A stretch of 64,000 nt of DNA. It comes from Shouchella clausii. GTDB lineage: Bacteria; Bacillota; Bacilli; Bacillales; Bacillaceae_D. A program made the position numbers and the translations under genes. Below are positions 17,653 through 27,661 of the stretch, piece by piece. Below the pieces are notes generated by a model, which saw only the letters and a list, made by a program, of their open reading frames with translations, had not been told where the DNA came from and did not search any database. Position 1 is the first letter of the stretch; each line of letters starts with the position of its first letter. The stretch lies in NCBI RefSeq assembly GCF_002250115.1, contig NZ_CP019985.1:4092001-4156000 (forward strand), read 5' to 3'.

Positions 17653-18055
17653 ATGGCTAATTGCGGTTTTAGCTTTACTAGGGTCGATTTTTGGCTTCCT
17701 ATCTGCTGTAGGCATCGTTCGATTGCCTGATGTGTACTCGCGGCTTCATGCGACGGGGAAAAATTCGACATTTGGCATTATGATGATCATGGCTGCTGTA
17801 TTCCTCTACTTTTTTGTATTAAAAGGCGAGTTTATTGGCAAGTTGTTGTTAACGATTCTATTTGTGTTTATTACGGTGCCAATTGCAGCATTAATGATTT
17901 CTCGATCCGCTTACCGTACAGGTATTCCGATGGACGCTTCCACTGTTTGCGACGAAATGAAGCCTTTTTATGACAAAGAAAAGAAAACATATGCGAACAA
18001 CATCAAAGACGCAACGGATGAAAATCATGCAAAACCATTACCTACGGAAAAATAG
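17639..18055 (+). CDS. mrpG: Mrp antiporter subunit G
   Basis: 138 residues from a TTG at 17639, seven bases after AAAGGGGG; a TTG at 17621 is also in frame but would contain that ribosome site. Three membrane helices with the family motif GIVRLPDVYSRLHATGK, then a hydrophilic C-terminal tail rich in K, D and E. Last gene of the operon; no hairpin terminator is obvious before the hup promoter. Confidence 0.93.
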   Translation: MTTIEWLIAVLALLGSIFGFLSAVGIVRLPDVYSRLHATGKNSTFGIMMIMAAVFLYFFVLKGEFIGKLLLTILFVFITVPIAALMISRSAYRTGIPMDASTVCDEMKPFYDKEKKTYANNIKDATDENHAKPLPTEK

Positions 18056-18163
18056 ACCCTAAAAAAAGGACACGTTTGATGACAAGAATGGTGCTGAATT
18101 TAGGGAAAAACGTTACAAAGTGATTAAAAATCAGGTGTTCAGCCTTATTTTGGCCTTTAAGTC

Positions 18164-18192
18164 TTGACACAACAAGGATTCATGAGTAAATT
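18164..18192 (+). promoter_or_regulatory. Sigma-A promoter of hup
   Basis: TTGACA (18164-18169), a 17-base spacer and TAAATT (18187-18192), about 110 bases before the HU start. The -35 is a perfect consensus. Confidence 0.7.
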
Positions 18193-18301
18193 AAGGGCAG
18201 GCATTGTCGCTATAAGCCGCACACAGCGAATATAGCAATATGTTGGTCTGTAAGAAGAAAAGAATGAAACAACTTTACGATAAGAAAAGGAGTTTTTTAA
18301 G

Positions 18302-18577
18302 ATGAACAAAACAGATTTAATCAATGCAGTATCAGAACAAGCAGAAATCTCTAAAAAAGACGCTTCCAAAGCGGTTGACGCTGTGTTTAATGGCATTACG
18401 GAATCACTCGTAAAAGGAGCAAAAGTACAACTCGTAGGTTTTGGCAGCTTTGAAGTTCGCGAGCGTTCTGCCCGTAAAGGCCGCAACCCGCAAACTGGCG
18501 AAGAAATTGAAATCCCAGCAACAAAAAACCCTGCTTTCAAGCCAGGTAAACAGCTAAAAGACGCTGTTAACGAGTAA
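18302..18577 (+). CDS. hup: HU family DNA-binding protein
   Basis: 91 residues, exactly the usual HU length, with AAAAGGAG upstream. The N-terminal helical dimerisation part ([20 protein letters not shown]) leads to [20 protein letters not shown] and the DNA-bending arm ([16 protein letters not shown], with the intercalating proline). It compacts and bends DNA. In B. subtilis hbs is next to spoIVA, so the place beside mrpG may mark a second HU copy or a rearrangement; the window cannot tell which. Confidence 0.95.
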   Translation: MNKTDLINAVSEQAEISKKDASKAVDAVFNGITESLVKGAKVQLVGFGSFEVRERSARKGRNPQTGEEIEIPATKNPAFKPGKQLKDAVNE

Positions 18578-18597
18578 AACAACATCAAACATATAGA

Positions 18598-18683
18598 TTC
18601 CACTAGGGGTGCTTCGTGCTGAGAAAAGGTTCGCCTTTAACTCTTCAACCTGATCTAGTTCGTACTAGCGTAGGGAAGTGGAA
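18598..18683 (+). promoter_or_regulatory. TPP riboswitch (THI element)
   Basis: Canonical thi-box landmarks occur in order: ACTAGGGGTGC, CTGAGA, then ACCTGATCTAGTTCGTACTA and AGCGTAGGGAAGTGG. The closing P1 stem pairs CCACT with AGTGG. A terminator follows at 18716-18750, then thiD, so ligand-induced transcription termination is the likely mechanism. Confidence 0.96.
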
Positions 18684-18715
18684 ACGTAAAAAATACATTT
18701 GTTTTTTACATTACA

Positions 18716-18750
18716 ACAGTCGCCTCCACCAGAACGGGCGGCTGTTTTTT
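18716..18750 (+). terminator. Riboswitch expression-platform terminator
   Basis: ACAGTCGCC pairs with GGCGGCTGT (one G-U pair) and is followed by six T, lying between the TPP aptamer and thiD. Confidence 0.8.
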
Positions 18751-18771
18751 ATTTAGACAGAAAGGATGATG

Positions 18772-19602
18772 GTGTTGTCAACGATTTATCGCGCTTTAAC
18801 GATCGCAGGAACCGATCCTACAGGAGGAGCTGGCATTCAAGCCGATCTCAAAACTTTTCAAGAACTAGAAGTGTATGGAATGAGTGTGATTACCTCTTTA
18901 GTGGCGCAAAATACGACAGGTGTACGGGCTATCCACCACGTACCCCTTGAATTCATCGACCAGCAATTTCAAGCGGTTGTCGATGATATTTATCCAAGCG
19001 CAATTAAAACCGGCATGATCGCACTCCCAGAAATGATGGAACTCCTGCAACAACAGCTACATTCCCACAAAAACGTCCCTTATGTTTGCGACCCAGTGAT
19101 GATGGCCAAAAACGGCGACCCCTTGCTAGAAAAGCATGTGCGCGCTAAGCTTCGAGAGACACTTGTGCCTTTAGCAACGATTGTCACACCTAATATTGCT
19201 GAAGCTGAAGATTTAATTGACGTGCATATTGATGATGTTAACGACATGGAAAAAGCAGCCATACGGATTGTTAAAGAATTAGGGGCACAAAGCGTTGTTG
19301 TAAAAGGGGGAAGTTTAACTGGCGATGCGGTTGATGTATTTTACAGTAGAGAGACTGGATTGTTTAAACTGGATGCGCCCCGTACGGATACAAAACACAC
19401 ACATGGGACAGGCTGTACCTTCTCAGCAGCTATTTGTGCCCAATTGGCTAAAGGCATAAGGCTATTGGATGCAGTCCAAAAAGCAAAAGCTTTTACAGCA
19501 GATGCCATTACATGGTCTTTACAACTTGGGAATGGCTATGGTCCGACCAACCATTGGGGTCATCGACTTAATGGGTTACCAGGTAAAAACGTTAGCCAAT
19601 AA
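18772..19602 (+). CDS. thiD: Hydroxymethylpyrimidine (phosphate) kinase
   Basis: 276 residues from GTG 18772, six bases after AAAGG; the frame also has ATG at 18766 and 18769 (too close to the ribosome site) and TTG at 18775. Ribokinase-fold features: ALTIAGTDPTGGAGIQADLKTF at the N-terminus, VCDPVMMAKNGD in the middle, and the anion-hole motif HTHGTGCTFSAA near the C-terminus. ThiD phosphorylates HMP and HMP-P in thiamine synthesis; bacillar paralogues act on pyridoxal. The TPP riboswitch upstream argues for the thiamine role. It is a single-gene unit here. Confidence 0.9.
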   Translation: MLSTIYRALTIAGTDPTGGAGIQADLKTFQELEVYGMSVITSLVAQNTTGVRAIHHVPLEFIDQQFQAVVDDIYPSAIKTGMIALPEMMELLQQQLHSHKNVPYVCDPVMMAKNGDPLLEKHVRAKLRETLVPLATIVTPNIAEAEDLIDVHIDDVNDMEKAAIRIVKELGAQSVVVKGGSLTGDAVDVFYSRETGLFKLDAPRTDTKHTHGTGCTFSAAICAQLAKGIRLLDAVQKAKAFTADAITWSLQLGNGYGPTNHWGHRLNGLPGKNVSQ

Positions 19603-19825
19603 GGGAACGATTCCCACGTTTATTTGTCGCCCAAGCGCATGAGAGAATATGGTCCAGTGCGAATGCTCGATACGCATTTTTTAAATGGCAATAACAAAAA
19701 ACATGCGTATCAGTAACGGTGTATACTGTAACTTCCCTTTGGGTTAGCTTTTTATTTTTTGCTTCATAGATGAGTTCTACCCGTCCTTGCTCAGTAGCAG
19801 CTCTGTTTAATAACCGGATCATCAT
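19592..19825 (-). CDS. Small WYL-like domain protein, SOS-type promoter
   Basis: 77 residues from the first of two ATGs, seven bases after AAAGGAG; the longer reading from 19954 runs through the promoter. The body resembles a lone WYL domain: a strand with VELIYEAKNKKLTQREVTVY, a central TDTHVFCYCHLK, then AYRAFALDHILSCAW, like the RtFrldRI end of WYL modules. WYL domains sense ligands or nucleic acid and usually sit behind a DNA-binding domain; none is present. The promoter carries a perfect LexA box, so DNA-damage induction is inferred. The stop overlaps the convergent thiD end by 11 bases. Confidence 0.7.
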   Translation of the reverse strand: MMIRLLNRAATEQGRVELIYEAKNKKLTQREVTVYTVTDTHVFCYCHLKNAYRAFALDHILSCAWATNKRGNRSLIG

Positions 19826-19847
19826 GGTCACACTCCTTTTAGTTATT

Positions 19848-19876
19848 ATTATAACTATCGAACGAATGTTCGTCAA
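19848..19876 (-). promoter_or_regulatory. Sigma-A promoter of the WYL-like gene
   Basis: Read on the minus strand: TTGACG (19876-19871), a 17-base spacer and a perfect TATAAT (19853-19848), 23 bases ahead of the start codon. The spacer contains the LexA box. Confidence 0.8.
19859..19872. promoter_or_regulatory. LexA (SOS) operator
   Basis: CGAACGAATGTTCG matches the Bacillus SOS box CGAAC-N4-GTTCG at every fixed position and lies between the -35 and -10 of the minus-strand promoter. A second, imperfect copy (AGAATGTTTGTTCG) is at 19885-19898, 26 bases away. Confidence 0.85.
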
Positions 19877-19909
19877 CAAAAACCAGAATGTTTGTTCGTT
19901 ATATTTTCT

Positions 19910-19943
19910 CCCGCATCTTACTAGAAAGATGCGGGCTTTCTGT
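19910..19943 (+). terminator. Hairpin, possible thiD readthrough terminator
   Basis: CCCGCATCTT and AAGATGCGGG form a perfect 10-bp stem with a 6-base loop, followed by CTTTCTGTTTT. The poor T-tract points to the plus strand, although thiD ends 300 bases earlier. Confidence 0.5.
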
Positions 19944-20037
19944 TTTAAAATCATTCATTGTGGGTAATTCCTCCTTGCCTCTCATTCCTTCTTCCTAAGT
20001 TCAACTATCTATTTTCATCGCTTTTTGTTTGAGTTCA

Positions 20038-20066
20038 TAGACGCATACATGGGAGTTAAGTATAAT
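20038..20066 (+). promoter_or_regulatory. Candidate promoter of the BCCT transporter
   Basis: TAGACG (20038-20043), a 17-base spacer and TATAAT (20061-20066). About 100 bases of leader follow before the start codon. Nothing else is evident in 19944-20169. Confidence 0.5.
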
Positions 20067-20169
20067 GGGAAAAGTATTTGGAAATCACCTCCCAGGTTAT
20101 AAACGCGAATAAATGGGTAAGTAAAGTTTATTCCGTCATCACAGTTGATTTAAAACAAGGAGCGCACCA

Positions 20170-21831
20170 ATGAATTCAAATGACACACGAACGAAGATTG
20201 ACCCCGTATTTTACTGGGTGCTTGGCATCCTCCTTATCTTTATTGTTGTTGGCATCTCTGCTCCAGCGCGCCTTGAAGCGGTTACAGCCGCTGCCCAGGC
20301 CTTTATCGCCGATCGGTTTGGCTGGTATTATTTAATCGTCGTTACCTTCTTTTTGCTTGTTTGCCTCTTTTTTATCTTTAGCCCTTATGGAAAGATACGT
20401 TTAGGCAAAGATGATGACCGACCTGAGTACAGTTACTTAACATGGTTTGCTTTCTTATTTAGCGCAGGACTCGGTGTCGGACTTCTGTTTTTCGGCGCAG
20501 CCGAACCAATTGCCCATTATGCAGTGAGCTCACCGACTGTAGAAGAAGGAACGGGAGCAGCTGCGCTGGAGTCAATGAAGTACGTATTTCTCCATTGGGG
20601 TTTTCATGGTTGGGCCATTTATGCAATTGTGGCGATTTGTTTGGCTTACTTTAATTTCCGCAAAGAACAGCCTGGCCTGATTAGCGCAGCGTTGTCGCCG
20701 TTAATCAATCCAAATGGCTTCTTTGGCAAAACGATTGATGTGATCGCTATTATTGCCACATTGTCAGGAATTGCAACGACGCTCGGATTTGGGGCAGCAC
20801 AAATGAACGGCGGCATTTCCTTCCTGACAAACTTAGAAAACAGCTTTATGCTCCAGTTAGCGATTATTGTTGTGATTACCGTGCTCTTTCTTATTTCAGC
20901 AAGTACAGGGCTTGATAAAGGAATCCGCATTTTAAGCATGGTCAATATGACACTTGTCGTGCTTATGTTGCTGTTTTTCGCCGTGTTTGGCGCAACCATG
21001 TACTCGTTGAACCTTTTCACAAATACACTTGGCCAGTACATACAATCCTTGCCTGAACTTAGTTTTACGATCGCACCAAACAGTGCAGAACACCGTGCTT
21101 GGATTAACGCGTGGACCTTGTTTTATTGGGCCTGGTGGATGGCATGGTCCCCTTATGTCGGTACATTCATTGCCCGCGTATCACGAGGACGGACACTGCG
21201 CGAATTTGTCATTGGCGTACTGCTAGTCCCTTCGCTGCTAGGCTTTGTGTGGTTTTCATTTTTAGGGGGGACATCGATTGCTGCCGAGTCTTCGGGGGCT
21301 GCCGCTATTTCAACATTAGCTGATGAAGAGATGTTGTTTGGCGTGCTAAGTACAATGCCTTTTAGTAGCATTACATCCTTTATAACGATCTTTTTAATCG
21401 CTGTATTTTTTATTACGTCAGCTGATTCAGCCACGTTTGTGCTAGGTAGCCAGTCTACAAAAGGATCATTAAATCCATCTAACAAAATTAAAACAACATG
21501 GGGCCTGTTAATGTCAGCAACTGCCGCTGTCCTTCTCTATAGCGGCGGCCTGCAAGCATTGCAAAACACAATGATTGTCGTAGCGTTTCCTTTTTCCATT
21601 ATCATCGTGCTTATGGTGATTTCTCTTTTAAAAGCATTGCGCCAAGAAGGACTAAAAGAGCAGGTCAAAGAGCGGCGGCTTCGGCGTGAGCTGGTTGAGC
21701 TCCGCAATTTCAAAAACAAGCATGAACGTGAAGAGAAAAAACGTTTAAAACAGGAACAAAAAAAACAGCACAAACGTGCTGTACAAAAAAGCAATCACCA
21801 CAACACCAAACCACCAAAAAAGAAAGACTAA
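20170..21831 (+). CDS. BCCT family betaine/choline/carnitine transporter
   Basis: 553 residues, ACAAGGAG upstream. Twelve membrane segments and the BCCT signature WTLFYWAWWMAWSPYVGTF with aromatic residues that line the substrate site; also GLGVGLLFFGAAEP, typical of the glycine betaine subfamily (B. subtilis OpuD type). These carriers import compatible solutes with Na+ or H+ under osmotic stress, which suits an alkaliphile living on a sodium cycle. The C-terminal 60 residues are unusually lysine/arginine-rich, a region that acts as an osmosensor in BetP. Substrate cannot be fixed from sequence. Confidence 0.92.
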   Translation: MNSNDTRTKIDPVFYWVLGILLIFIVVGISAPARLEAVTAAAQAFIADRFGWYYLIVVTFFLLVCLFFIFSPYGKIRLGKDDDRPEYSYLTWFAFLFSAGLGVGLLFFGAAEPIAHYAVSSPTVEEGTGAAALESMKYVFLHWGFHGWAIYAIVAICLAYFNFRKEQPGLISAALSPLINPNGFFGKTIDVIAIIATLSGIATTLGFGAAQMNGGISFLTNLENSFMLQLAIIVVITVLFLISASTGLDKGIRILSMVNMTLVVLMLLFFAVFGATMYSLNLFTNTLGQYIQSLPELSFTIAPNSAEHRAWINAWTLFYWAWWMAWSPYVGTFIARVSRGRTLREFVIGVLLVPSLLGFVWFSFLGGTSIAAESSGAAAISTLADEEMLFGVLSTMPFSSITSFITIFLIAVFFITSADSATFVLGSQSTKGSLNPSNKIKTTWGLLMSATAAVLLYSGGLQALQNTMIVVAFPFSIIIVLMVISLLKALRQEGLKEQVKERRLRRELVELRNFKNKHEREEKKRLKQEQKKQHKRAVQKSNHHNTKPPKKKD

Positions 21832-21865
21832 AAGATCGATCTAGACAAGAACCGTCTCCAACACA

Positions 21866-21897
21866 ACGGAGGCCAGCGAACGCTGGCCTCCGTTTTT
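21866..21897 (+). terminator. Intrinsic terminator after the BCCT gene
   Basis: A 12-bp perfect stem (ACGGAGGCCAGC with GCTGGCCTCCGT) closed by a GAAC loop and followed by TTTT. Confidence 0.85.
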
Positions 21898-21936
21898 ATC
21901 TTCAAGTGCCTCGTGCTTCTTTCTGTAAGTCCACTC

Positions 21937-23142
21937 TTACATAGACGTCGTCTGCTTTGTCTCCGTCCACGCCTTCTTCCATGAGTGTTGAGCAAACAGT
22001 AACAGCCCAAGGGCGAAACAGGCAGAAAGGGCGAACAGAAGAAATCCGCTAGCGTACGTTCCTGTTATATCCTTAAACAAGCCGAGAATATTTGGCAAGA
22101 AAAAGCCGCCAACGCCTCCGGCAGCCCCGACTATGCCAGTTACCATGCCGATTTCTTTATGGAAACGCTGAGGGACAAGTTGAAACACAGCACCGTTGCC
22201 CATGCCGAGGCAGCCCATGCCTACAAATAACACAGTAAGAGCAAACGCAATTGGCGGGAGAAAACTAACGGCAAACATACAAAGGGCTACGCCAACAAAA
22301 AGCATAGTAAGCAAGCGAGCACCGCCAATTTTATCTGCAATCAACCCACCAATTGGGCGCAATAAGCTGCCGGCAGCAACGACAAGTGTGACAAACTCCC
22401 CTGCTCTGACCCCTGAAACAGCATACTGGTTCACAAAGAAATAGCTTAAAAAGCTTGACAAGCCTACAAATCCACCAAATGTAACACTGTAAAGCAAGCA
22501 AAAGTACCATGTATCACGCTCTTGAAATACACGGAAATACGCTTTTAACGGCTTCGGAGCTGGCTGGTTTGGTGGCTCCTTCGCCATAAGGATGTAAGAG
22601 ATGAGCACAAGGGAAAGCGGAATAAGTGCTAGTCCCATCACGCCATTCCAACCGACCACTTCCGCTAGCCGTGGCCCAAACAATGTGGCAAATAAAGTGC
22701 CGCTATTCCCAGCCCCTGCTATGCCCATTGCCACTCCTTGTAAATGAGGGGGGTACCACCGGCTAGCCATTGGCAGTGAAGCAGAAAAACTAGCACCGGC
22801 AACGCCAAGCAGCAGCCCGATCGCGATCAACTCTGACAGGCTCGTACCAAAAAGCCAGCCCCATAACAGCGGTACCATCGTTACAACCATGCCTGCTATG
22901 CTCGTCTTTTTTGGCCCATAACGATCTGTCAAAATGCCAACTAGGATGCGGAAAACAGAGCCTGCTAAAATCGGAATCCCGACAATAAACCCAATTTGTG
23001 AAGCACTCAAGCCAAAATCAGCAGTAATGTATGCTCCAAGGGCACCAAGCAATACCCAAATCATAAAGCTTACATCGAAGTATAAAAAAGCGGAAAACAA
23101 CGAAGGCGCATGCCCGCTTTTGCGTAACTCAGAAAGTTTCAT
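21937..23142 (-). CDS. narK: Nitrate/nitrite MFS transporter
   Basis: 401 residues, the size of B. subtilis NasA. Twelve membrane helices; nitrate-signature-like glycine motifs appear in helices 5 and 11 ([28 protein letters not shown]), and an MFS loop motif [11 protein letters not shown]. Imports nitrate for assimilation. Start ATG overlaps the nasC stop (ATGA). It is the last gene of the operon here, whereas nasA is a separate divergent gene in B. subtilis. Confidence 0.93.
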   Translation of the reverse strand: MKLSELRKSGHAPSLFSAFLYFDVSFMIWVLLGALGAYITADFGLSASQIGFIVGIPILAGSVFRILVGILTDRYGPKKTSIAGMVVTMVPLLWGWLFGTSLSELIAIGLLLGVAGASFSASLPMASRWYPPHLQGVAMGIAGAGNSGTLFATLFGPRLAEVVGWNGVMGLALIPLSLVLISYILMAKEPPNQPAPKPLKAYFRVFQERDTWYFCLLYSVTFGGFVGLSSFLSYFFVNQYAVSGVRAGEFVTLVVAAGSLLRPIGGLIADKIGGARLLTMLFVGVALCMFAVSFLPPIAFALTVLFVGMGCLGMGNGAVFQLVPQRFHKEIGMVTGIVGAAGGVGGFFLPNILGLFKDITGTYASGFLLFALSACFALGLLLFAQHSWKKAWTETKQTTSM

Positions 23143-25298
23143 GTTTCCAACACTCCTTCCAATTGCTCATGTACAACTAATGGTTCAGCCCTTACTGCGC
23201 TTACTTTAAAAGCCGGCATGCGGCAATCAGGGTCTAAATTGCCTGTAATTATACGATTGACGTTTTGCTTGCCACTCCAGTGAAACGGCACAAATACAGT
23301 GTCTTCACGAATCGTTTCCGTAAAGTGACAACGGACGATCATACTGCCTTGTTTGGTAGTCAGCTTGATAAGCGTTTGATCAGCAATTCCATGCCTTTTA
23401 GCGGTTTCTGGATGCATTTCTGCAAAAGATTCAAAGTTTCGTGCCATAAGGGAGGCGCTATTTCGTGTCTGTACGCCAGTCAAATAGTGAGCAAGAACTC
23501 TGCCCGTCGTTAAATAAAGAGGGTAATCTCGACTTGGTTTTTCTTTTGGTACAGGCGCCTCATTCGGCACAATGGTCATAAGCGCTTTTTTGTTTGGCCG
23601 ATAAAAACAATCCGTAAATAACATTGGCGTCCCTGGATGTTCCAGGCTAGGGCATGGCCAAAAAATCCCCTTTTCTTTCCTAAGCCGCTCATACGTAATT
23701 CCATAGTAATCAGCGATTCCACCTTTGCTGGCCATTCTTAATTCGGTAAAAATGTCTTCCGCGCAGGAATAGGAAAAATCAGTTCCTTTGCCAAGAACAG
23801 CCGCAATGTTACAAATAATTTGCCAATCATGGCGGGCTTCCCCATAAGGGGGCATACTGGCTTCACGCAACGTCACTCTGCCTTCGACATTTGTCATCGT
23901 GCCTTCATCTTCCAAGTAAGAAGTTGACGGCAAGATCAAGTCAGCAAGCTGAGCTGTTTCAGAAACAAATAAGTCGACAGCGACCAGAAATTTCAGCTTT
24001 TTTAAAGCATTTTTGACGAAATCGGCTTGTGGGTGGGATACGACCGGATTGGAGCACATTAAAAACATTCCGGTGATTTCTCCCTTTTCTGCTTTTTTCA
24101 TCATTTCAAAAGCAGAGACACCCTTCCTTGGCAACTGTTCAGGCGAAATCCCCCAAATAGCGGCAATATGAGCGCGATGTTCTTCATTTTCGATTGAACG
24201 GTATCCTGGAAGCTGATCAGCTTTTTGACCATGTTCCCTTGCCCCTTGACCGTTACTTTGTCCAGTAACAGCGGCAAATCCACAGGCATGTTTGCCTAAC
24301 TTTCCTGTAACGATTAGAACATTCAGGAAATTACGGACAGCCATAGATCCATTTGTTTGCTGCTCAACGCCCCTTGCCGTAAAAATCATCCCTGTTCTTG
24401 CCTTAGCAAACGTTTTAGCAGCCTTGGTGATCACATCGCCGCTGACCCCTGTTTGCTCGGCTATGTTTTCAAGTTTGAGCTTGGCAATATGGGCTTTGAC
24501 TTCCGCAAACCCTTCAACCTGTTTTTGGATGAAAGCGGCATCTTCGTAGCCACCTTCTAAGATACATTTCAATAACCCATTTGCTAAAGCAGCGTCTGTA
24601 CCAGGTTTTAGCTTTATATGCAAGTCAGCCAGCTGTGCAGTTGCCGTTTCCCTTGGATCAACGACGATAAGAAAAGCGCCGTTCTTTTTCGCTTGTTCAA
24701 TGTAAGGCATCAGCGTTGGTTGGCATTCAGCTAAATTGGTCCCTACCAACATCAGACATTCCGCAAACAGAACGTCTTCAAGGGAATTGGTTAAGCCTCT
24801 ATCTATTCCAAATGCTGTTGTAGCAGCGGAGGCAGCAGCCGACATACAGAGCCGGCCATTATAGTCAATATGCCTTGTTTTCAAGGCTAAACGGGCAAAC
24901 TTACCGAGCAAATATGCTTCTTCATTTGTAATTGACGCGCTTCCATATACCGCCATTGCATCATGCCCATCTTCTTGCTGAATTGCTTGAACGTTTTCGG
25001 CGATTTGTTTCAGTGCTTCATCCCAACTAATCGGCAGCCATTTTCCATTTACTTTGGCCAGCGGTTGTGTAAGCCGATCGGGATGAAAGGCGTGTTGGTG
25101 AGCATTCAGCCCTTTTACACATAAACGGCCTTTTGACGTGGGATTCTCTATGCCAACAACGTCGTATGATGTTTCCTGTCCATGCTTACGCTTAATCAAT
25201 TGCATCTTGCATTGTACACTGCAAAAAGGGCATTGGCTGTTATAGACGATTTCACGATTAGGCAGTTGTCTTTTTTCTTGCAAATATCCCGACTGCAT
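23139..25298 (-). CDS. nasC: Assimilatory nitrate reductase catalytic subunit
   Basis: 719 residues from ATG 25298; a TTG at 25322 extends the frame by eight residues but has no good ribosome site. The N-terminal [4Fe-4S] motif is [10 protein letters not shown] with a fourth cysteine at GRLCVKG. Molybdopterin dinucleotide-binding segments follow: [40 protein letters not shown], and [13 protein letters not shown]. Very close to B. subtilis NasC in length and sequence. Reduces nitrate to nitrite in the cytoplasm with electrons from NasB. Overlaps narK by 4 bases. Confidence 0.95.
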   Translation of the reverse strand: MQSGYLQEKRQLPNREIVYNSQCPFCSVQCKMQLIKRKHGQETSYDVVGIENPTSKGRLCVKGLNAHQHAFHPDRLTQPLAKVNGKWLPISWDEALKQIAENVQAIQQEDGHDAMAVYGSASITNEEAYLLGKFARLALKTRHIDYNGRLCMSAAASAATTAFGIDRGLTNSLEDVLFAECLMLVGTNLAECQPTLMPYIEQAKKNGAFLIVVDPRETATAQLADLHIKLKPGTDAALANGLLKCILEGGYEDAAFIQKQVEGFAEVKAHIAKLKLENIAEQTGVSGDVITKAAKTFAKARTGMIFTARGVEQQTNGSMAVRNFLNVLIVTGKLGKHACGFAAVTGQSNGQGAREHGQKADQLPGYRSIENEEHRAHIAAIWGISPEQLPRKGVSAFEMMKKAEKGEITGMFLMCSNPVVSHPQADFVKNALKKLKFLVAVDLFVSETAQLADLILPSTSYLEDEGTMTNVEGRVTLREASMPPYGEARHDWQIICNIAAVLGKGTDFSYSCAEDIFTELRMASKGGIADYYGITYERLRKEKGIFWPCPSLEHPGTPMLFTDCFYRPNKKALMTIVPNEAPVPKEKPSRDYPLYLTTGRVLAHYLTGVQTRNSASLMARNFESFAEMHPETAKRHGIADQTLIKLTTKQGSMIVRCHFTETIREDTVFVPFHWSGKQNVNRIITGNLDPDCRMPAFKVSAVRAEPLVVHEQLEGVLET

Positions 25299-25334
25299 TC
25301 GAGTACAATCCCTCCACTCCAAATTGTTATCTCT

Positions 25335-27638
25335 TTAAACGACTGGCATTCGTTCCGCATGCTCATGGCTAACTGCCGTTATTTCCGCTAGCTGTTTATT
25401 TAATTTTGCCTGGCAAGCAGCGTCAAACACGACTTCGCGAACATGGACCGCGCCTTTACGGACAAGCCAAGCATGGATATTTTCACTGTACTGCGCTGAT
25501 TGCCTAAAGTATTGCAGCAAAGCGCAAACAAGTTGAAAGGTTCCTTCAACGGAGTCGTTCGAACAAAATAATTCAGAACCAATCGCTACTTCCCAATTTA
25601 ATGGCGACCGGGAGAGACGAATAGCAGCGAGCTCGTGTCGACGAGCAGCTAACGTAACGCATACTTCTGTTTCCGCAGGAAAAGGCACACAGTTAAATAA
25701 ATCGAGCAGTCTTTCAGCCAAGTGCCTCCCTTCCGGCCAGTTATAGTGGCTGTCATCAATAGCAACCTGCAAACGCTTGCCTGCCAAAACAGCAGGAGGC
25801 ATATCAAGCTGTTCAAAGACGTAAGGCAGTTGCTTTTCCGTCAACCCTTTCAGCTGCACTTGGTTGCGTGCTGAAAAATCAATTCTCGGCACTTGCAGTT
25901 CCTCAGCCATTAGGGCAAATTGTTTTAATTGGTCAGTGCTCAATCTGCCAGCAATGTGTGGAAGTGTAATCGTATAACTGCCATCGTTTTCTTGTTTTCC
26001 ATTCCGTTCCTTTGGTGCTCCCCCAGGAAAGAACAATCCGGCATAATAAGCAGACACTTCTCGGCAGACTCGGCACCCATTTTTGTTTTTCCAACCTAGC
26101 TTTTCGCTCATGTCAGAAAACACAACGAGCCGTTTCTCGGCGATTGATTGGGCGACTTGTTGTTCGGTTAGCGACGTGCATGGGCACAACGGTTTTCTTT
26201 CGGCTATATCGACAGTCGCTAGCAGCTGTCCATGCTTAAAGCTTTCTAGCATAGCGGCCACTCTGACCTCGCATCCACCGCATGAACTTGCCGCTTTCGT
26301 TCCCGCTTTTATCTGTGCAATTGTGTGCTGTCCGGCTGCCATTGCGCTCATAATGTCGCCCTTTGATACAGCATTACAATTGCAAATGAGATGGGAAGCT
26401 GGCAGAGAGGCTAGCTCTCGTTCAAATGCTGTTCCATCTTCTGTTAATAGTTGCGTCTTCTCGTCATCTGACAATGGCGTGTTTGCCCGAATCAACTGCA
26501 ACAGCTGGTCGCTTTGTCGCGTATTGCCAAACAATACTGCCCCGGCAAGGCAATCCTCTTTAAACAGAAGCTTCTTGTACTGACCCGTAATTTCGTTTAA
26601 AGTTTTCAAAACAGTACAAGAGCGAGAACAGGTTGTTTCGCCTGCAGAAAAGACGTTTACTCCTGATATTTTCAATTGCGTCGCTAACACAGTGCCGTTA
26701 TAATACAGACCTGGCAGTCCACAAAGCTCACGGGCCAGCACTTTTGCTTGTTCATATAAGGGGGCCACTAACCCATAGCTGATTCCGTTATGTTCGGCAC
26801 ATTCGCCGACGGCATACACACCTGAAACGTCCGTGCGTAGACGATCATCAACAACAATTCCTCGCTTTGTTGGAATGTTGCTTTCCTTGGCAATGGCAAT
26901 GTTCGGCTGGACGCCAGCTGCCATGACAACAAAATCAGCAGAAAGAGTGGTTCCATCTTGAAAACGAAGACCTGTTACCCGCTCCTCGCCGCTAATTTCC
27001 GCTGTTTGTTTTTGTAACAAAAAGCGAATCCCTTTGCTCTCAAGGCTCTGTTTCAACAGCCGGGCTGCCGTTTCGTCGAGCTGGCGCTCCATAATTCGGT
27101 CAGAAAGATGAATGACGCTTACGTCGACGCCTAAATGAGCCAGCCCTTGGGCGGCTTCAAGACCAAGCAAACCGCCCCCAATGACAGCCGCTTTTTGGTA
27201 ACGAGTCGCCCATTCAGTTAACCGTTCACAATCACGGATTGTGCGAAAAACAAATACGCCTTCTTTCTCCACTCCTGGCACTGGAAGGACAAAAGGTTCC
27301 GAACCAGTAGCGATCACTAGCTTGTCGTAAGCAAGTTCCCCTTTGTCGGTATATACTTTCTGGGCAACGGGATCGATTCTGGTCGCTTCCTCACCTAATC
27401 GCAGCTCAATGCCATGGTCAACATACCATTGGAACGGATGGATGCCAATGCTGTGAAGCGTCTGTTTCCCTTGCAAAACGGAGGAAAGCAAGATGCGGTT
27501 ATAGCTCGGACGGTCTTCTTCTGATAGAATCGTAATCGCAAATTGGCGCGGAGCAAGTTTTAACACTTCCTCTACCACGCGGACGCCTGCCATGCCATTG
27601 CCAATAAGGACGAGGCGCTGTCTTGACTCCGAGCCCAT
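25335..27638 (-). CDS. nasB: Assimilatory nitrate reductase electron-transfer subunit
   Basis: 767 residues from ATG 27638, seven bases after AAAGGAG; the in-frame ATG at 27662 touches the nasE stop and has no ribosome site. Order: FAD/NAD(P)H reductase domain (about 1-330, VLIGNGMAG and VIGGGLLGLEAAQGL), two BFD-like [2Fe-2S] modules (CNCNAVSKGDI with CGGCE; CPCTSLT with CRVCRE), and a C-terminal half-domain like nitrite/sulfite reductase (about 560-740) without siroheme cysteines. This matches B. subtilis NasB. Passes electrons from NADH to NasC. Confidence 0.93.
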   Translation of the reverse strand: MGSESRQRLVLIGNGMAGVRVVEEVLKLAPRQFAITILSEEDRPSYNRILLSSVLQGKQTLHSIGIHPFQWYVDHGIELRLGEEATRIDPVAQKVYTDKGELAYDKLVIATGSEPFVLPVPGVEKEGVFVFRTIRDCERLTEWATRYQKAAVIGGGLLGLEAAQGLAHLGVDVSVIHLSDRIMERQLDETAARLLKQSLESKGIRFLLQKQTAEISGEERVTGLRFQDGTTLSADFVVMAAGVQPNIAIAKESNIPTKRGIVVDDRLRTDVSGVYAVGECAEHNGISYGLVAPLYEQAKVLARELCGLPGLYYNGTVLATQLKISGVNVFSAGETTCSRSCTVLKTLNEITGQYKKLLFKEDCLAGAVLFGNTRQSDQLLQLIRANTPLSDDEKTQLLTEDGTAFERELASLPASHLICNCNAVSKGDIMSAMAAGQHTIAQIKAGTKAASSCGGCEVRVAAMLESFKHGQLLATVDIAERKPLCPCTSLTEQQVAQSIAEKRLVVFSDMSEKLGWKNKNGCRVCREVSAYYAGLFFPGGAPKERNGKQENDGSYTITLPHIAGRLSTDQLKQFALMAEELQVPRIDFSARNQVQLKGLTEKQLPYVFEQLDMPPAVLAGKRLQVAIDDSHYNWPEGRHLAERLLDLFNCVPFPAETEVCVTLAARRHELAAIRLSRSPLNWEVAIGSELFCSNDSVEGTFQLVCALLQYFRQSAQYSENIHAWLVRKGAVHVREVVFDAACQAKLNKQLAEITAVSHEHAERMPVV

Positions 27639-27661
27639 CGAATCACTCCTTTTAGCAAGCA

